Positions 1 to 13,203 of a DNA stretch of 64,000 nt are shown in pieces. How positions within the stretch are numbered: the first letter of the stretch is position 1; the number at the start of each line of letters is the position of its first letter. Origin of the DNA: Inia geoffrensis (taxonomy: Eukaryota > Chordata > Mammalia > Artiodactyla > Iniidae); the NCBI GenBank assembly GCA_036417435.1, contig CM070909.1:13300597-13364596 (forward strand), in the 5' to 3' direction. The notes beneath the pieces are model-generated. The model ran no database searches. It was not told where the DNA came from and was given only the letters and a program-made list of their open reading frames with translations. The position numbers were made by a program, and so were the translations under genes.

Positions 1-1395
1 GCCGAAGAGTAATAAACAGAGCTGAAGGTACTCATAGAGATGTCCATCTGCTACATGTTTATATAGTTCCCAAGACGTTAACAGCATCTTCCCATAGACT
101 TTAGAATGCCGTGGGAGTCTAAAGAAAAGTTAAATGGTGCTGTGTCAATGGGCAATTAAATCAAGGCTCTCCAGGCACATTTCGGAACACTTACCAGATC
201 TCTTGCATAAAGTCTGAAACTTTCAGTAAGCACCTCTCTGGTTCAGGGCACGGGCTAGGTGGAAAATGTGAGTTGGATAACATATAAATGCTTGGTGGAC
301 AGCAGTGTGAAACAATTTGACTACTTTAGCTGTTTGGAAATGCTGTGGGGGATATTTCCATTCAATACTGGGAAAGAAGGAATGAAAGGGAGAAAATGCT
401 TTGGTTGAGAACCCGTGCACTGAGAATTAGTAACAGATGAAATACTGGGTCAGATTACTGGGAAACAATGGGTGAGAGGAACAGGTTTCTGGGTCTCTCA
501 CAGAGCTCTGGTAGAGAGTTGGTTTGGTGTGGAACCAGGCTGAGTTTCCAAACGAAGCTGGAAGCCTGATGGATGTGGTGTTTCGGTCTGCAGGCCCCAA
601 GAAAGCCACAGGCTTCATGCAGCAGGGAGTAACACAGAGTAGGCTGTGACCCAGCTGGCAAAGTTGTGTCAAACTTAGTCCAGCTCTACTGGACCAAAAG
701 GTCAACAGCAGCAAAATGAATAAGGCTGCTAATTTACCACTGTCCATCAGAATTGGTTTGGGGATGAGCTGGCAATTAGAAGATTTTCTTTGACAGGCTG
801 GGAAATGAGAAGAGCCTATGTTCTCCTGTCCCCCCTGCCCCAAACCTCCATAATTTTCATCCCGTCACACTTAAAACAGCTCTGTGGGGGTGCATATTAT
901 TCTTCTTACTTTAGAGAAATAATTTGGCTCAGTCTGAGGGAGGTTAAAAAAAAAGTCACCTATGAAGCCATCTCACTTCAGAGGGCATGATATTATCCTT
1001 TTTCATTTGGAGATCATTTCCTTAATAGAGAAGATGGAAGGAAAAGAGGAGTGGAGTGTTTCTGCTTTTATTTGCCATCTGTTTACACAAAGCCAACGGC
1101 CCCACGGAATGAACCCATCTTTTGGTTACTCTCCTTGCTCCCAGTTTTAAAAGTTATCTTTATTTGAAGAGGTGTGAAAAGGAAACGTTGAATCTGCGTG
1201 GTTTTTTTGGTACCTACCAAGTGCGAAACACTTCCCGTATTTTTCTACTATGAAATAAATATCATTTTCCCATTACACACAGAGAAAGGTTGACCAACTT
1301 GTACAGAGTCACATGTATTGGTTATTCTAATTGTTTTCTTGTAATACTGCTCAGCGAACATTAATGTATTCTTCCTTGTTTACTAGCTTATTTTT
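1..1395. other. Intronic sequence without recognised elements
   Basis: No exon, RNA gene or clear repeat is recognisable. The open frames here have no similarity I know and no splice-site context. Confidence 0.5.
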
Positions 1396-1510
1396 CATTC
1401 ATTCCAAAATGCTTATTGAATGAATGCCTTTGATATTTATTTAGTTCTAGACAGTGCTCTGAGTACTTGGGATACATCGGTAATATAACAATGATCCTTG
1501 CCCTTAACCA
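1396..1510 (-). mobile_element. L2 3'-end relic
   Basis: The sequence reads like the antisense L2 3' end: a TCATTC-type start, then 'acagtgctctgagtacttgg', then a stretch ending in 'cttgcccttaacc'. It is old and diverged, so boundaries are approximate. Confidence 0.5.
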
Positions 1511-1559
1511 AACATAAATGAATACCTGGGTTTTCTTTCATCTTCTGAAATTCAAGCTT

Positions 1560-2110
1560 ACTGGTTCCAGTTCCAGGTAAAGTGGACAAAATACATGACA
1601 ACTTTTCTCTCCCACTGAAAACAGCTATTAAACCCGGAGAGAATGCATAAAGCAGCTATTTGAGATCTCTGAAAATCAAATATCAACATGCAGATTGGAG
1701 AGAACACCAGAATTCAAAATACCATCAAACTAATGGCTCTAAACAAGGCTCAGAATCTCATAACACAGTACTCTAGATGTCCAAAATGCAACCCAAAGTT
1801 GCTCATAATACACAAAGCCATGGAAATCTTGACTTGTGTGGGGAAAGACAATCAACAGTTGCCGACAATTGTGACGGCTCTGATGTTAGAATTACATGAT
1901 GAAGGTTTTAAAGCAGCTACTATAAAAATACTCAAACAAGCAAATCTCAGACACTCTTGAAACACAAGTTAAAACAGAAATCAAATGGAAGTTTTATAAC
2001 TGAAAATACAATAGCCAAAATAAAAACTACCCATCAAACAGACTCAGCGACCAGAATGCTGACGGCAGAAGAGTCAGTGACTTAAAGGTGACAGAAGTAA
2101 TTGGGCAGTA
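1560..2110 (+). mobile_element. Ancient L1 (L1M type) 5'/ORF1-region fragment
   Basis: Phrases such as 'ttttaaagcagctactataa' and 'gaagttttataactgaaaat', followed by a CAGACTCAGC-type block, match the upstream/ORF1 region of old mammalian L1. An open frame at 1688-1960 (90 codons) lies inside it and is probably a decayed piece of this element rather than a gene. Confidence 0.6.
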
Positions 2111-2299
2111 CTTCCTCCTTGAAGCTCTAGGTACTGTACCAGATTCACATGGCACCAGGCATATATTCTCCGCCAAGCTTTTAAGTTCTAACCACAACCC
2201 TAGCTCTAGAAATAACAGGTGTTCCTGCAGGTATTATCTCCCAGGATTCACTTTTCGTTCTTTGAGCCCTCCAACTTCCTACAGTACATTCCCCCTCGT

Positions 2300-2935
2300 T
2301 GACTGAAATATTCATACAAATATATGAATGGAATAAATATGGCAGAATGTAAAATGATATAGCCACTTTGAAAACTGGTTTGTCCCTATCTTGCAAAGTT
2401 AAATATATACCTATCCTCTGACCCAACAGTTCTACTCCTAGATATTTACCCAGGAGAAGTGAAAACATTATGTCCACAAAATGACACAGAAAAAAATGCT
2501 CAGGGCATTTTTATTCACAGTAGTCAAAAACTGGAAACTCAAATGATCACCAGCAGAAAATGACATATTCTAGTATATTCATACAATGGAATATTACTTA
2601 GCTTTAAAAAGGAACAAATTATTTATAAATGCAACAACATGGGTGTGTCTCAAAATATTATGTTGAGCAAAGGAAGTCAAGCACAAAATAATACATATTG
2701 TATGACTGCACTTATAATAAGTTCTAAAACAAGCAAAATTAATCGACAGTGAAAGAAATCAGACAGTGGTTAACTTTGTGTGTCACTGGGGGTTGGGGGG
2801 CAGTAGGGATCAGCTGGGGAGGGGTGTGAGGCAACATTTCGTGATGAAAATATCCCATAGTTTGATAGAGGTGTGGGTTATACCCATGAAAGCATTTGTC
2901 AAAATTCACTGAATACACACCTAAAGTATATGTTG
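2300..2935 (+). mobile_element. Ancient L1 (L1M type) 3' end
   Basis: The block contains the usual late L1 series: a decayed 'gaccaacagttctactcc'-like string, 'caatggaatattacttagct', 'aacaacatgggtgtgtctca', a G-rich 3' UTR block (about 2785-2830), then 'gaatacacacctaaag'. It lies about 190 bases after an ORF1-region fragment in the same orientation. Confidence 0.75.
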
Positions 2936-3227
2936 AAACACCTAGTGTGCTTTGTTTTCATTAGAGTTTTACCTTTAGGGGATATTTTAGAGTCTCTGAA
3001 CATCAGGTCAAGCCAATCTTTTCTATCAGCTTTTGAAATATCTTTTCATAAAGCACAAGCACATGTTTTCTAACTTCAAAATTTTAAATCCTTAAGTTGG
3101 TATGGTCAATATCCCCCAAGGTTCTAGTCACCTTCACATCTTCAACCGTTCTTGGACATAGCTTCTCTTGGTGCTTAATTTATATTCAGAATATGTTACC
3201 ACGTAAATATTTCTTCATTTCAATTTA

Positions 3228-3365
3228 CTTCACTTCAATAAATATTTATTGACCATATCTCTGTGCAAGGCAACGTGCTAAGCAATGTAAGAAGCCCGAG
3301 ACAGATGGCATATAGTCTACTCTTCTCGATGCTTACCATCTAGAGTAAGATAACGAAATACCAAA
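3228..3365 (-). mobile_element. L2 3'-end relic
   Basis: 'ttcaataaatatttattgac' followed by 'gtgcaaggcaacgtgctaag' matches the antisense L2 terminus. Ends are not sharp. Confidence 0.5.
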
Positions 3366-6292
3366 CTAAAACATTGGTAGAATATAAGTAATTTTAAAAA
3401 GTAAAACAGGGAGTCAACAAGATATGAAACCTTCACAACAAGACTGAGAAATGTTAAGTGCTTCATTTAACATCCTTCGCTGAGAGGCATTCTACGTTAA
3501 TAACGTGACTTTCTCACTCCCACTCCCAGTCCACTTGATGTACTGCTTTTATGCTCCTCGCAAACATAAAATTGGCAGACACTGACGATTTCATCCCACC
3601 AAGTCTCTGTTCCTATTAGTCCTAATAATTTTAGCAAGCGATCTTCAAAGAACACTGACCTTAGTGGTTTAAACTTCACATATTCAAGAGGTCCCCAGCT
3701 TACATAAGGAGACCAGTGTGATTTCCCCCTAAAGAGGCACCGACTTCTTTCTAAAAGAATAACAGAATCTAATTATCCTAAAAATTAAGCAGAGATCAGT
3801 ATTTATACTTGCATCCTTCCAGTGAAAGAGCAGGCTTGACTTACTTCTTTCCTAGGAATGAGCCATCAGTGTTTGTAAAGAATTCTTAATAAACAAGAAG
3901 TCACATGTATCAATATTTCATTCTACATTAAATGAAAATCCTGTAAGTGAACAACTCAGAATCTGGTTGTAGTTTTTGCTTTTTTTTTTTTTTTTTTGAA
4001 AATCAGTGTCACCAATGCTTAAGAAAGAAAAGTAAGGCAAGGATGGGACAAAAGTTGGTGGAAATCTGGGTTCACAAGATCTCTCCTTCTTGGGAATAAA
4101 AGCCTGCCATCGGTATTAATCACACAGAGCCGTTAGGCTGCCCGGCTGGAGAAGAGTGCAGCGTGTTTAAGATGCTCTAACACTAGTGTTCTGTAAGCAT
4201 TTTTCCCCCTTCCTCCTAAGGACTCATTCTTATTGCTCCTCTGTGACCTAAAGGGTATATAATTTTCAGCTTCTTTCTCGCATTGACAAAATGGGTATTG
4301 TTTCTGGCCTTATATTTCAAAAGCAAAATCCCCAAACTCCAACTCAGAAATTAAACAGATTTCTAAAAATGGACCCTCTATCATGCAACCAAAGTCTATC
4401 TCTCAGAAAGTGGGTGGGAATAGGATTCTCTCCTTCCTGTGGTCCCTCCCCCCCCATCACTTTTGACGGATAGGAGATGTCAGCTTGTCAAGTCTTATTG
4501 GGTGCTACCTGATATAAGGCCACACTGAGGCAGTAAAAATATGTTTGCAGTCAGCTCTTTTAATAAGTCCCAGCAAACAGGAGGAAAGCAGATCTATTCA
4601 GTAAGATACTTCCTCTGATATGGTAGGAAAAATGTAGTCCATGACAGAGGCTTGATACGAGGAGATTTTTAAACAAAGGACAGTTCTTTCTTTAGAGAAA
4701 CTGGAGAGAAATAGCCTCCCTAGGGAGTTTGGGATTCTAAGAAATATTATGCTGCTATGCTTATGATTTAAAGCTGACCTGGACTCCAAGCTCTTTGAAA
4801 AGGAGGTCATATCTTCTCTGTAAAATGCCCACATTCCTGCTGAGTCCCAAGCTGAGTCCCAAGCGTTCTGTAGGTTCTGAACTTCGATGAATAATATCGA
4901 TGCCCTCTCTTAATCTCAAGCCCAAAGGGAAACTCTGGTTGGGTATCCGGCCTTCCATCTACCCGCAAAAGGACAAGAAAGACTGAGAAGACCAAATGTT
5001 CTGAGAACAAATTCTATGACACAAAGGACCTAATTCCTGGGTGAACCAAAGTTAAAGGTTCAGCCAAGAGATTTCAGAATTCTAAGAAATATGTTTCTAC
5101 GCACTACATGCATATTATTAAGATCAAATTAGGTGCCAACTTCCTGAAGACAGTGGCCCAGTCTCTTCAGTAAATATTCTCATTCATGGTGCCTAGCGCA
5201 TTGCTGGTGGGCTATGGGTCTTATGGTGTTAATACTGATGGATGATGCTGGTGGTGGAGGTGCCAGTGGTAACAGTAATGAAGGAGACAAGGATGCTCAC
5301 TAATGAGACTCAGCCAGGTTTTTAAGAAATGACCTGACAGGGTAAACTGAGAATTATTCTGAGAATGATTATCATGTATGTATTCATCCGTTCACTTTTC
5401 TGAGGCTTCTCAAGTCTTATCTTCCATGTCATACTCACTTCTCCTAGAATAATGTAGATGTGGCAGAAAGTGAATTCCAGGAGTCGGGCTAACAGCATTC
5501 AATTTAAACTTATTACATCATCAGACTGAGAAATATTTTTTTCTGGATGGAATTAATAAAATAAGAGCTACCAAAGTTTTAAATAATATCACGCTCTTCA
5601 GCAATAGTCCTGCAGAGAAGGCTAAAGAATTGCCTTTGCTCCTCACCTTCCAAGACAACTAACATGCAAGAAACACTTGGTAAATGTTCTGAATGAATGC
5701 ATGCACGATTATAAAATGAATGAATGAATACATGAGTGAGTGGGCAAATGAAGAATGGTTCCCTGAACTATATTTCTTTGCTAATTAGAATAGTTACTAT
5801 TGTGCAGGTAAAAAATGACATTTAAGAAATCTGGAGCTTATGCTCTGAAAGAATGATCTCAGGGAACCCGAACGCTGTTCCTTCAAATGAGCAATGCAAG
5901 ACTTGTATGAGCTCCAGAATTGCAATATATGACCCCCTGATGACAAAGCAAAACAAACTGGTCATAATGATCTCATAAGAGCAAGTTCTTTTGTAAGCCA
6001 TTATAATTTTTCATGTCAATTTAACCAGAAGATTTGTGGCAGCATAAGAATTTGATCCCGATGCAAAGTGGTGATGGAAGTTCTACCAGTGTTCACTTAC
6101 TTCCTCCACAATATCTATTCCCAAATCATTACCTTGTCTATAATATTTTGGACCTGAGTCCAAAATAACTGAGCTAAGAGCCATAAAATCCTTTCTATAG
6201 GATTTTTTAAAAAAATCTACAACTAAAGTTATCAATGGACTACTGGTGACCTAAACCATCATCAGGTTGAAAACTCTTCAGGGATAAGACTA
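3366..6292. other. Repeat-poor intron with small low-complexity features
   Basis: No exon or full element is recognised. It holds a T run at 3980-3997, a perfect 12-base tandem duplication at 4839-4862, possible L2 scraps near 5150-5215 and 5655-5700, and an AATG-type run near 5715-5735. Confidence 0.45.
4839..4862. repeat. 12-base tandem duplication
   Basis: The unit gctgagtcccaa is repeated twice, perfectly and without spacing. Confidence 0.9.
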
Positions 6293-6307
6293 TATCTAAC
6301 TTACCTC

Positions 6308-6659
6308 GGATTTCCTTGGTGGCCCGATGGTTAAGAATCCACCTGCTAATGCAGGGGACTTGGGTTCGATCCCTGGTCCAGGAAGATCCCACATGCCATG
6401 GAGCAACTAAGCCCGTGCACCACAACTACTGAGGCTGCACTCTAGAACCCGCGAGCCACAACTACTGAGCCCGCATGCCACAACTACTGAAGCCCACGTG
6501 CCTAGAGCCCGTGCTCCACGACAAGAGAAGCCACCGCAATGAGAAGCCCGCACACCACAACAGAAGAGTAGCCCCCGCTCGCTGCCCCTAGAGAGAAGCC
6601 CGCTCACAGCAATGAAGACCCAACGCAGCCAAAAATAAATTAATATAAAAAAAAGAATG
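6308..6659 (+). mobile_element. CHR-type SINE, long form, with target-site duplications
   Basis: It begins with a tRNA-like head containing 'ccttggtggcccgatggtta' and 'gcaggggacttgggttcgat' (A and B box region). The extended body has repeated CACAACTACTGA blocks and ends in an AAAATAAATTAA-type tail. The 15-base duplication tatctaacttacctc flanks it exactly at 6293-6307 and 6660-6674. Confidence 0.93.
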
Positions 6660-6764
6660 TATCTAACTTACCTCTGTATCTACAGTAAACCTAATACCAA
6701 GTTTTGAATGAAACAATCTCTTAATAAACTGCCATTGATTAAATGCAGAAGTGGGACTAGGGTG

Positions 6765-6880
6765 ATGCAACAGGCAATAAATACTGTGCAAGTTTAGAGA
6801 CAGGAGAGCACAGCGCGGGGAGGTGAAGTCAGAGTGGACTTCACGGAGGACGTGGGACTTAAATAATATATTGAAATAAA
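6765..6880 (-). mobile_element. L2 relic
   Basis: The antisense L2 pattern around 'cttcacggaggacgtgggac' is recognisable. It is short and diverged. Confidence 0.4.
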
Positions 6881-7619
6881 TGGCTGTGTTATCAGCCAGT
6901 GCTAATCTAAGTGCCTAATATGAAAAAGCCCTACGCTCTCAGGGTCCCTGGCAACCGAACAGTGGCACCTTATCCGAGGCTTTTCTGATGTTCAGTAGTA
7001 TCTTACCCCTTTCAGAGGGACCCTGCTGGATAGAGATGTATACCTTTATTGTCACGGTGGCAGATGAAATACGGGATGCTTCGGAAGACAATGCAGTGAG
7101 AAGCATCACCATTTAAGAGATCAACACTAAATTTTTCAAGAAAGATGAAAGACAGGGGTATGGGATGAAGGTGAAAAAGAAAGGCAGAAAGAAAGAAATG
7201 GTGTCAATGAAAGAAACTCTCCTTTCTCACAATTCAGGGAAAGAATTCATCTGTCTTCCAGGAATGAATGTCATGTAACATTCTTCAGGAAAACATAAGA
7301 CAGAGGGGGTTTAGAACTACCAATTATTCTATCATACTAGTCCTGTTCTGTCCGCACACGTAGTAACATTAGTTCTTCAATCTTTGGTCTTTGTTACTGA
7401 GAAAGTCCTTCCTATTCATCACTTATCAGGACTGTGCCTACCCTGATGTGACTAAATATGCAAGGGCTTGGTTCTTTGAGCATAAGAATAAGAACTATAG
7501 AAAACTATTAAATTTTATGCAACCACAGGAAATAAGAAGAGTGGGTTCTCATCAGAAGGGGGAATGAAGGAAAGAGCACTGGGTATTTCCTATGTAATAA
7601 GTGTGTTATATATTATATT
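6881..7619. other. Intronic sequence without recognised elements
   Basis: I see no gene, RNA or clear repeat in this stretch. Confidence 0.4.
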
Positions 7620-7704
7620 AGGCGATATACATATATACACACACATACACACACAAAATGATGTATGTACATGAGTGCACATATATCTTTATATATGTGT
7701 GCGT
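7620..7704. repeat. AT/AC-rich low-complexity tract
   Basis: Alternating purine-pyrimidine stretches (ATAT, ACACAC, TGTGTG) form an imperfect microsatellite. Confidence 0.7.
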
Positions 7705-7880
7705 ATGTGCATATTCACACAATCCTCACAGCAATCCTTAAAATAAGGAATTAATATCTCTTTTTTTACAACTGGTAAAGCTGAGGTGCAGGTAATTTTA
7801 TACAAGTTAAAGAGTAGGTGGTTATAAATCCCAGATCTACTGGGATTCATAGCCAGGTGGCAGAGTGTGGCAATTCCTGG
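7705..7880 (-). mobile_element. MIR SINE relic
   Basis: The antisense MIR core is visible: 'aatcctcacagcaatcctta', then 'actggtaaagctgaggtgca', then a region corresponding to the 'cagagccaggattc' part of the consensus. It is old and diverged. Confidence 0.6.
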
Positions 7881-10800
7881 TAATAAAAACAAAATTTTGA
7901 TTTGAAATAAAAGCAAGATGTGCAGAATAATGAAAAGACCATGAGAAGCAAACTCACAAAGCCCTGCTTGGAATACTATCTCCGTCACCAACCCTTGGAC
8001 AAATTATTCTATTAGCCTTAGTCTTCTCTTCCATAAAACGGTATAATAACTGCCCCAAAATATAGCATCACAAACTAAATACGGTACCTTTGTGAATGTG
8101 CCTAACTCTGTAGCTGGTACAGTAGGGCTTCTGGAACAGAATCTGCTAACAGTAGGCATTTGGTTAAATATTTGTGGGATGGTAATGAAGTAGAAGTGAG
8201 AAATCCCATAAGAACCATCTCCTCTTTTCAAAACTTGACAGATGGTCAACCCATTCTTAAGAATTTCCGACCCCTCCACCACCCTCAGAAACCATTCTAC
8301 CTATGTCTTCACTGTCATAAATCGAAAGTGAAAAATACAAAGGCACCAGAGGTGGAGGTAAAAATACAGGCTGAGGGTGGCTGGAGGATCCAAAGTAGAA
8401 AACAGACTCGTCCTTGTTCTGCAAATCAGTCTCTTTTTCCCCCAGTCCCCCGAGGTAGCTTCCCCCATGGCCAGGGTTTCTCTTAAAGGAAGAACCAGGA
8501 ATGCAAATCCCAGAGGGAGCACAGGGGCTTGAGGGCAGACTGGGGCTCAGCCCTCCGCCAGGAAAGAAACTCCTTGAGGCACGTCCCTCCTATTCCTTTC
8601 TGGAACCTCTTTGCTCATCTCTCTCCTCCATGACCTCCTTTGTCTCTGGAATCGAGAATGGTGATCCCCTGCTCCCTTCTCCTTTTGGAAGGGAAGGCTC
8701 TTGCCTCTCATGGGCAGCCACTTTCTCCTTATGCTTGACGTGGTCACTCCAGCCTCCCATCCTCGGACACCCTCCAACCACACACACGCACACACATGCA
8801 TGCACACACCACCTCCCTCTCTCCCCACCCCCCCGGCAAAGATCCAGCTCCTGTACGATTCTCCAGGGGGGCGTGGGAGAACTCCGGTCCCCAGAACAGC
8901 ATCTCTGCTGCCTGCATGTCTCACCCACCCTGCTCTTCCCTCTTTTGAGGTGAGGAGACAAAGCCTCTCAGGCTGATCATTCAAGAAACTCAACTAAGAG
9001 TCTGTTAAGCAGAGATTCACAGCTGTGAAAAGTCCACACGAGGCTTCAAGTGCAAGGCAGTGGTACGGAGGATAAAAGGGCAAACACCCGGACCGGGGCA
9101 GTTGCAGAGGTGAACGGATGGGGGGTAAGGGGGGGCAGCGGGGAGCTGTTGCTGGCTTATTCCCAAGGGTAAATTGCTCGCTTTGCCCTACAGCATTTTA
9201 CGGCGTTGGGAAGTGTCTCCAGGAAACTCCTGTGGGACTGCAAATGATACAAACGTAAATAAGAGAAACTATACTGCTGCCTCAAACAGCCACTTCTAAA
9301 GAGGATCTGGAAGCCCCTTTAGTCAATCACGTGACACCCCTGGTAGGCAAACTCTGTGACGTGAGGTTGCGCTTAGGAAAAGACAAGAAAGTTCATGCCC
9401 TATGGGGCTACCACTGATGATGTGGCTTCGGTGTGTCTAATTTTAAAAGGGGTACAGTCACTGGCTCTCTTCATGCCTAAGTGGAAACACAGAGGAGAAA
9501 TCATGCTTCAACGAGCACCTCTCTCCAACTCAGCCAAATGCATCATGACTAAAGATACCCTCATCTGCCAAGCCTCCCACTCTAAAACAGACAGCCGCAC
9601 TGCCCCACCTACTTGGCCCAGACCTGCTAAGTCTCAACCACTCCCAGTGTTGGGTAGAGGCCACCATCCACCCACTTACACAACTGCTCTCACACAAATC
9701 CTCTCCAACAGCCCCTCACACACTAGAACCGCTTACACACGCTCACTTTCACCCCTCATCACCCACCGTCTTCCATTCCCAGAGGCCAGAAGCTGACCTA
9801 CCCCCGCCGTCACCAAAGGAGATGGCCATTCCTGCTTACACCCCACCACTCCTGTCTCCCCCTGCACACTGACTCTATCCCCTGTATAAATATGTATGCA
9901 GTGCATCCTGTCACTCACTTGTGCTGGCTTTTTCCCACCCAAATGAATACTCAAGTGTAAGCCTACCCTTACATTCACTCATCCACATGAACCAGACAAG
10001 TATCAATAAATCACCTCTGTACTTTGCCACAAATTTCAAAGCATGGGCATGGTTCCTTGTCAGGAAAACATCTAAATTCTCTGATACGTTTTACCAAATA
10101 TCTGTTTTTGTATGGAAGTCCAGCCAGAAGAAGCCCCGCCTCACAACCGAAATGATGGTGGCACTTTGGTTTACTGCCGTGTCACCACAAGAAGCCACAC
10201 AGTGGCACCTGAATAGGAGGCCATCACAGTATGGTAAGTACTGTATGGGGTCTGGCAAAGCCACGTCAACGTTTCTGTTCTTCGTCCAAAGGGCTCTTCT
10301 CCACGCATAAAAACATGCGATAAGCTCAAAACACAGCTGTCAAATTCATATGGCTACTTTTGGCATATTGACCTAGCATCTGGTTCAGAAATCCATTCTC
10401 ATGCTAACTTGTCCCTTTTGAAATGTAGCTGTCCCAGGGCCACAGGGTCAGAGGCAATTCTTTTGTTATTTCATAGAAATGGAAGGCAATTTGCTACGGC
10501 GATCACTCTCATTAATTGATGCTCCAGAGATCCTGGACCCTCTGCTTGCAAGTACCAAAACTGTCATTCACAACACTACTGCAGGAACCGTGGAAGACTT
10601 CCAGTTCACTCCCTTGTGCACCTTTCAATGGATAAAAGGGACAATTAACCCAAACCAGGGTTCCGACGTGAAGCCGGGAAGGAGCTGCCCCCTGGGATGG
10701 TGGATTTCACTTACGGTATTGGGAGAGGGGAGAACTGACAGGGACAAAAAGATGAGCCTGAGTCTCAGTCCCTGGGGCTAATGGATACATAGGTAAATGT

Positions 10801-11489
10801 CAAGTCAGCCTGTTTTTATCTAATTCAAAAAAATCACCTCATTTATGTCACTTCCCAGGCATCTGTGTGTCCTGGCATCTGTCACAGGGAGTCTGGCTCC
10901 TTGGTTCTGGCATATTCAACCAAGCAGGCGTTCTTTTCTTACATCCCCAATTAAAAATGACACGGCCTTTCTAGCACCATGTCAGACTGTCTACACCAGT
11001 GCGCAGGACTCCCTGTGATGTAAAGGGAGTGGTAGTAACATCCTTGAGAAGTGAAAGTGACGAGGGCCAACAGTCCCCGTGAAGGTCTTAAGAAAGGCAC
11101 TTAGTTCAGTGGCAGGATGATTTCCATGTGAATGTTCACCGACAGGGCGTTGAGCTAAGGCTCACACTGTTATCAGAAAGCAAGTTATTGAACAAACATG
11201 AACTGAAGCCTCTGATTTCCTTCCTTCCACCAGCGGATTTCTGAAGGGCTGGAAAAGCCTAGGGTGAGCCTTGATCTTAGGACAATTCTATCATCACTCT
11301 TCAAAGACCCTTCATGCCCTGAAGTTTATTTTGGTCAAGTACTAAACAAGCAAGCAAGCACCTTATTCACAGTCAGGGCTCCGAAAACCAGGAGTCTCCT
11401 GTAGTAACCCAGGGAAAGAACGCTGGTACCTTGGACAGGGTGACCGGTGGACAGGAGAGTAGATGAGAAGGCAGGCTCCACAGCTGTTA
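7881..11489. other. Intronic sequence, largely featureless
   Basis: It contains a CA/CG-type low-complexity patch at 8777-8810 and a C- and ACAC-rich patch near 9640-9960. Open frames at 8501-8953 and 9395-9796 come from these biased tracts and resemble no protein I know. Confidence 0.4.
8777..8810. repeat. (CA)n imperfect microsatellite
   Basis: ACACAC units are interrupted by G and by ATGCATGC. Confidence 0.85.
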
Positions 11490-12160
11490 CTTATGTTTGG
11501 ATGTAGAAGTGAGAAAAGAGAAAATTCACCCATTGGGGTGAATTTGGTTGCCCATTGACTGAGATGTGAAAGGGGAGGAATGTTCTGTTTTGGCAATGTT
11601 CAGTTTTAGGTGCCTTGCAGACACTGTGAGGAAATGTCTGGTAGGTAACTATACAGTGTAGTAAGTATACGGTTCTGAGGGGTGGTCTGAGTTGAGGATA
11701 AATATTTGAAAATCATTGCATAAAGAGGATATATAAAGCCATCGACTAGCTTAAACCACCTAGGAAACCTGTGTAAATTAAAAAATAATAATAATAATAA
11801 TAAGGGAGCCCAAAACAGGGCCCATCTTTAGAGATGGAGAGGAAAAAAAATGAAGCTAGCAAAGGAGGTTGAGAGGAGCTGACCAAGAGGATGGGAGGAA
11901 AACTGCAAGAGTGTGGCTTCACGAAAGCCAAGGATTTCAATGAGGAAGCTGTCACCTGCGTCAAACGCTGCAGAGGGGACAAGATGACAATGGAGTGACC
12001 ACTGTATCTGGCAACATGGTGATCGTTGGCAACTCTGGCAAGAACCACAAGAGCCACTCCATTACTGTGGTGTGAATGGAACCCCATGGAATGGGTGGAG
12101 GAGAGCCTGGCAGGTGGGGAAGGAGAGAAAGCGATCAGAGGCAACTCTTCCAAGAAGTTT
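11490..12160 (-). mobile_element. L2 (LINE2) fragment
   Basis: The plus strand shows the antisense L2 series: 'gactgagatgtgaaagggga', then 'caatgttcagttttaggtgc', then a block with 'gtctggtaggtaac', and further on the 'caatggagtgacca'-like block. The match is to remembered consensus and is patchy. An ATA microsatellite (11784-11803) lies inside. Confidence 0.55.
11784..11803. repeat. (ATA)n microsatellite
   Basis: A short run of ATA units follows an A stretch. Confidence 0.85.
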
Positions 12161-12804
12161 TTCTATTACAAGGAACAGAAAAATGAGGAGATAATCAGAG
12201 GCAGATGTGGATTTTTGGTTTTATTTTTAACATAGGAGGTATTAGAACTTATCTGTGGCTGGTGAACATAGTGTAGTAGAGAGAGAGAGGGAGAAACGCA
12301 AGGTCTTTGAGGAAGCAAAAAGGCTGGGATCCAGAATTTAAGAATTCAAGAGATCTGGACTCAAACCTGTGTTTTCTCATGGACTCTGCTCTTTGTAAAG
12401 GGTTGGTCTCTACGAGACAGGGGAACTTCATCCACAGAACCTGGAGCGAAGGCTGAAGGCACTGGTGCTGAAGCACGTAGAACTGGTAGACTTGGTGATA
12501 CGAAAATGAGGAAGTTCCTGGCAGAATAATCCCATTTTCTCAATGAATTCTGAAGGCAGATTTACCAGCAGAGAGTGCTAGTCAGAGACAGGAGAGATGT
12601 AACAGGTCTGAAGTGAGAAGAGAGAGTGAGAAGTTATTCTGGAGTGGGAGAAAGTTAATATAGTAGGAAATGCAGGAGGAGCTCTGGGCAGGACCAAGTC
12701 ACAGTTTGAGAACTGTCGCTTTGTCATCATGACTGTGTTTCTCCAACTTGGAGGAGAAACTGGAGTCGTTCAAGTGCTTCAAGGCAGGCATGAAAGAGGC
12801 GGTT
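12161..12804. other. Intronic sequence without recognised elements
   Basis: It is GA-rich in part (12280-12300, 12600-12660). No gene or clear repeat is seen. Confidence 0.4.
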
Positions 12805-13203
12805 CACTCAGCCATAAAAAAGAATGAAATAACGCCATTTGCAGCAACATGGATGGACCTAGAGATTATCGTACTATGTGAAATAAGCCAGACAGACAAA
12901 GACAAATACCATATGATATCACTTATGTGTGGAATATAAAATACGACACAAATGAACTTATCTACAAAACAGAAACAGACTCACAGACAGAGAGAACAGA
13001 CTTGTGGTTGCCAAGGGGGAGGGAAGAATTGGGAGTGTGGGATTAGCAGATGCAAACTAATATATAGGATGGATAAACAACAAGATCCAACTGTATAGCA
13101 CAGGGAACTATATTCAATATCCTGTGATAAAACATAATGGAAACGAATATGAAAAAGAATATACATTATGTATAACTGAATCACTTTGCTGTACATCAGA
13201 AAT
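12805..13203 (+). mobile_element. L1 3'-end segment, truncated at both ends
   Basis: It opens with 'actcagccataaaaaagaat' and runs through 'gcaacatggatggacctaga', 'accatatgatatcacttatg' and the G-rich 3' UTR block near 13010-13025 to 'ctttgctgtacatcagaaat'. It then stops before the L1 tail and abuts an L1 ORF2 segment directly. Confidence 0.9.

Noticed and set aside
1688..1960. Plus-strand open frame of 90 codons
   Set aside because: It lies within an old L1 fragment, so it is a remnant rather than a gene.
8501..8993. Overlapping open frames on both strands around a CA-rich tract
   Set aside because: Histidine/threonine- and proline-rich translations come from the simple repeat and C-rich DNA.
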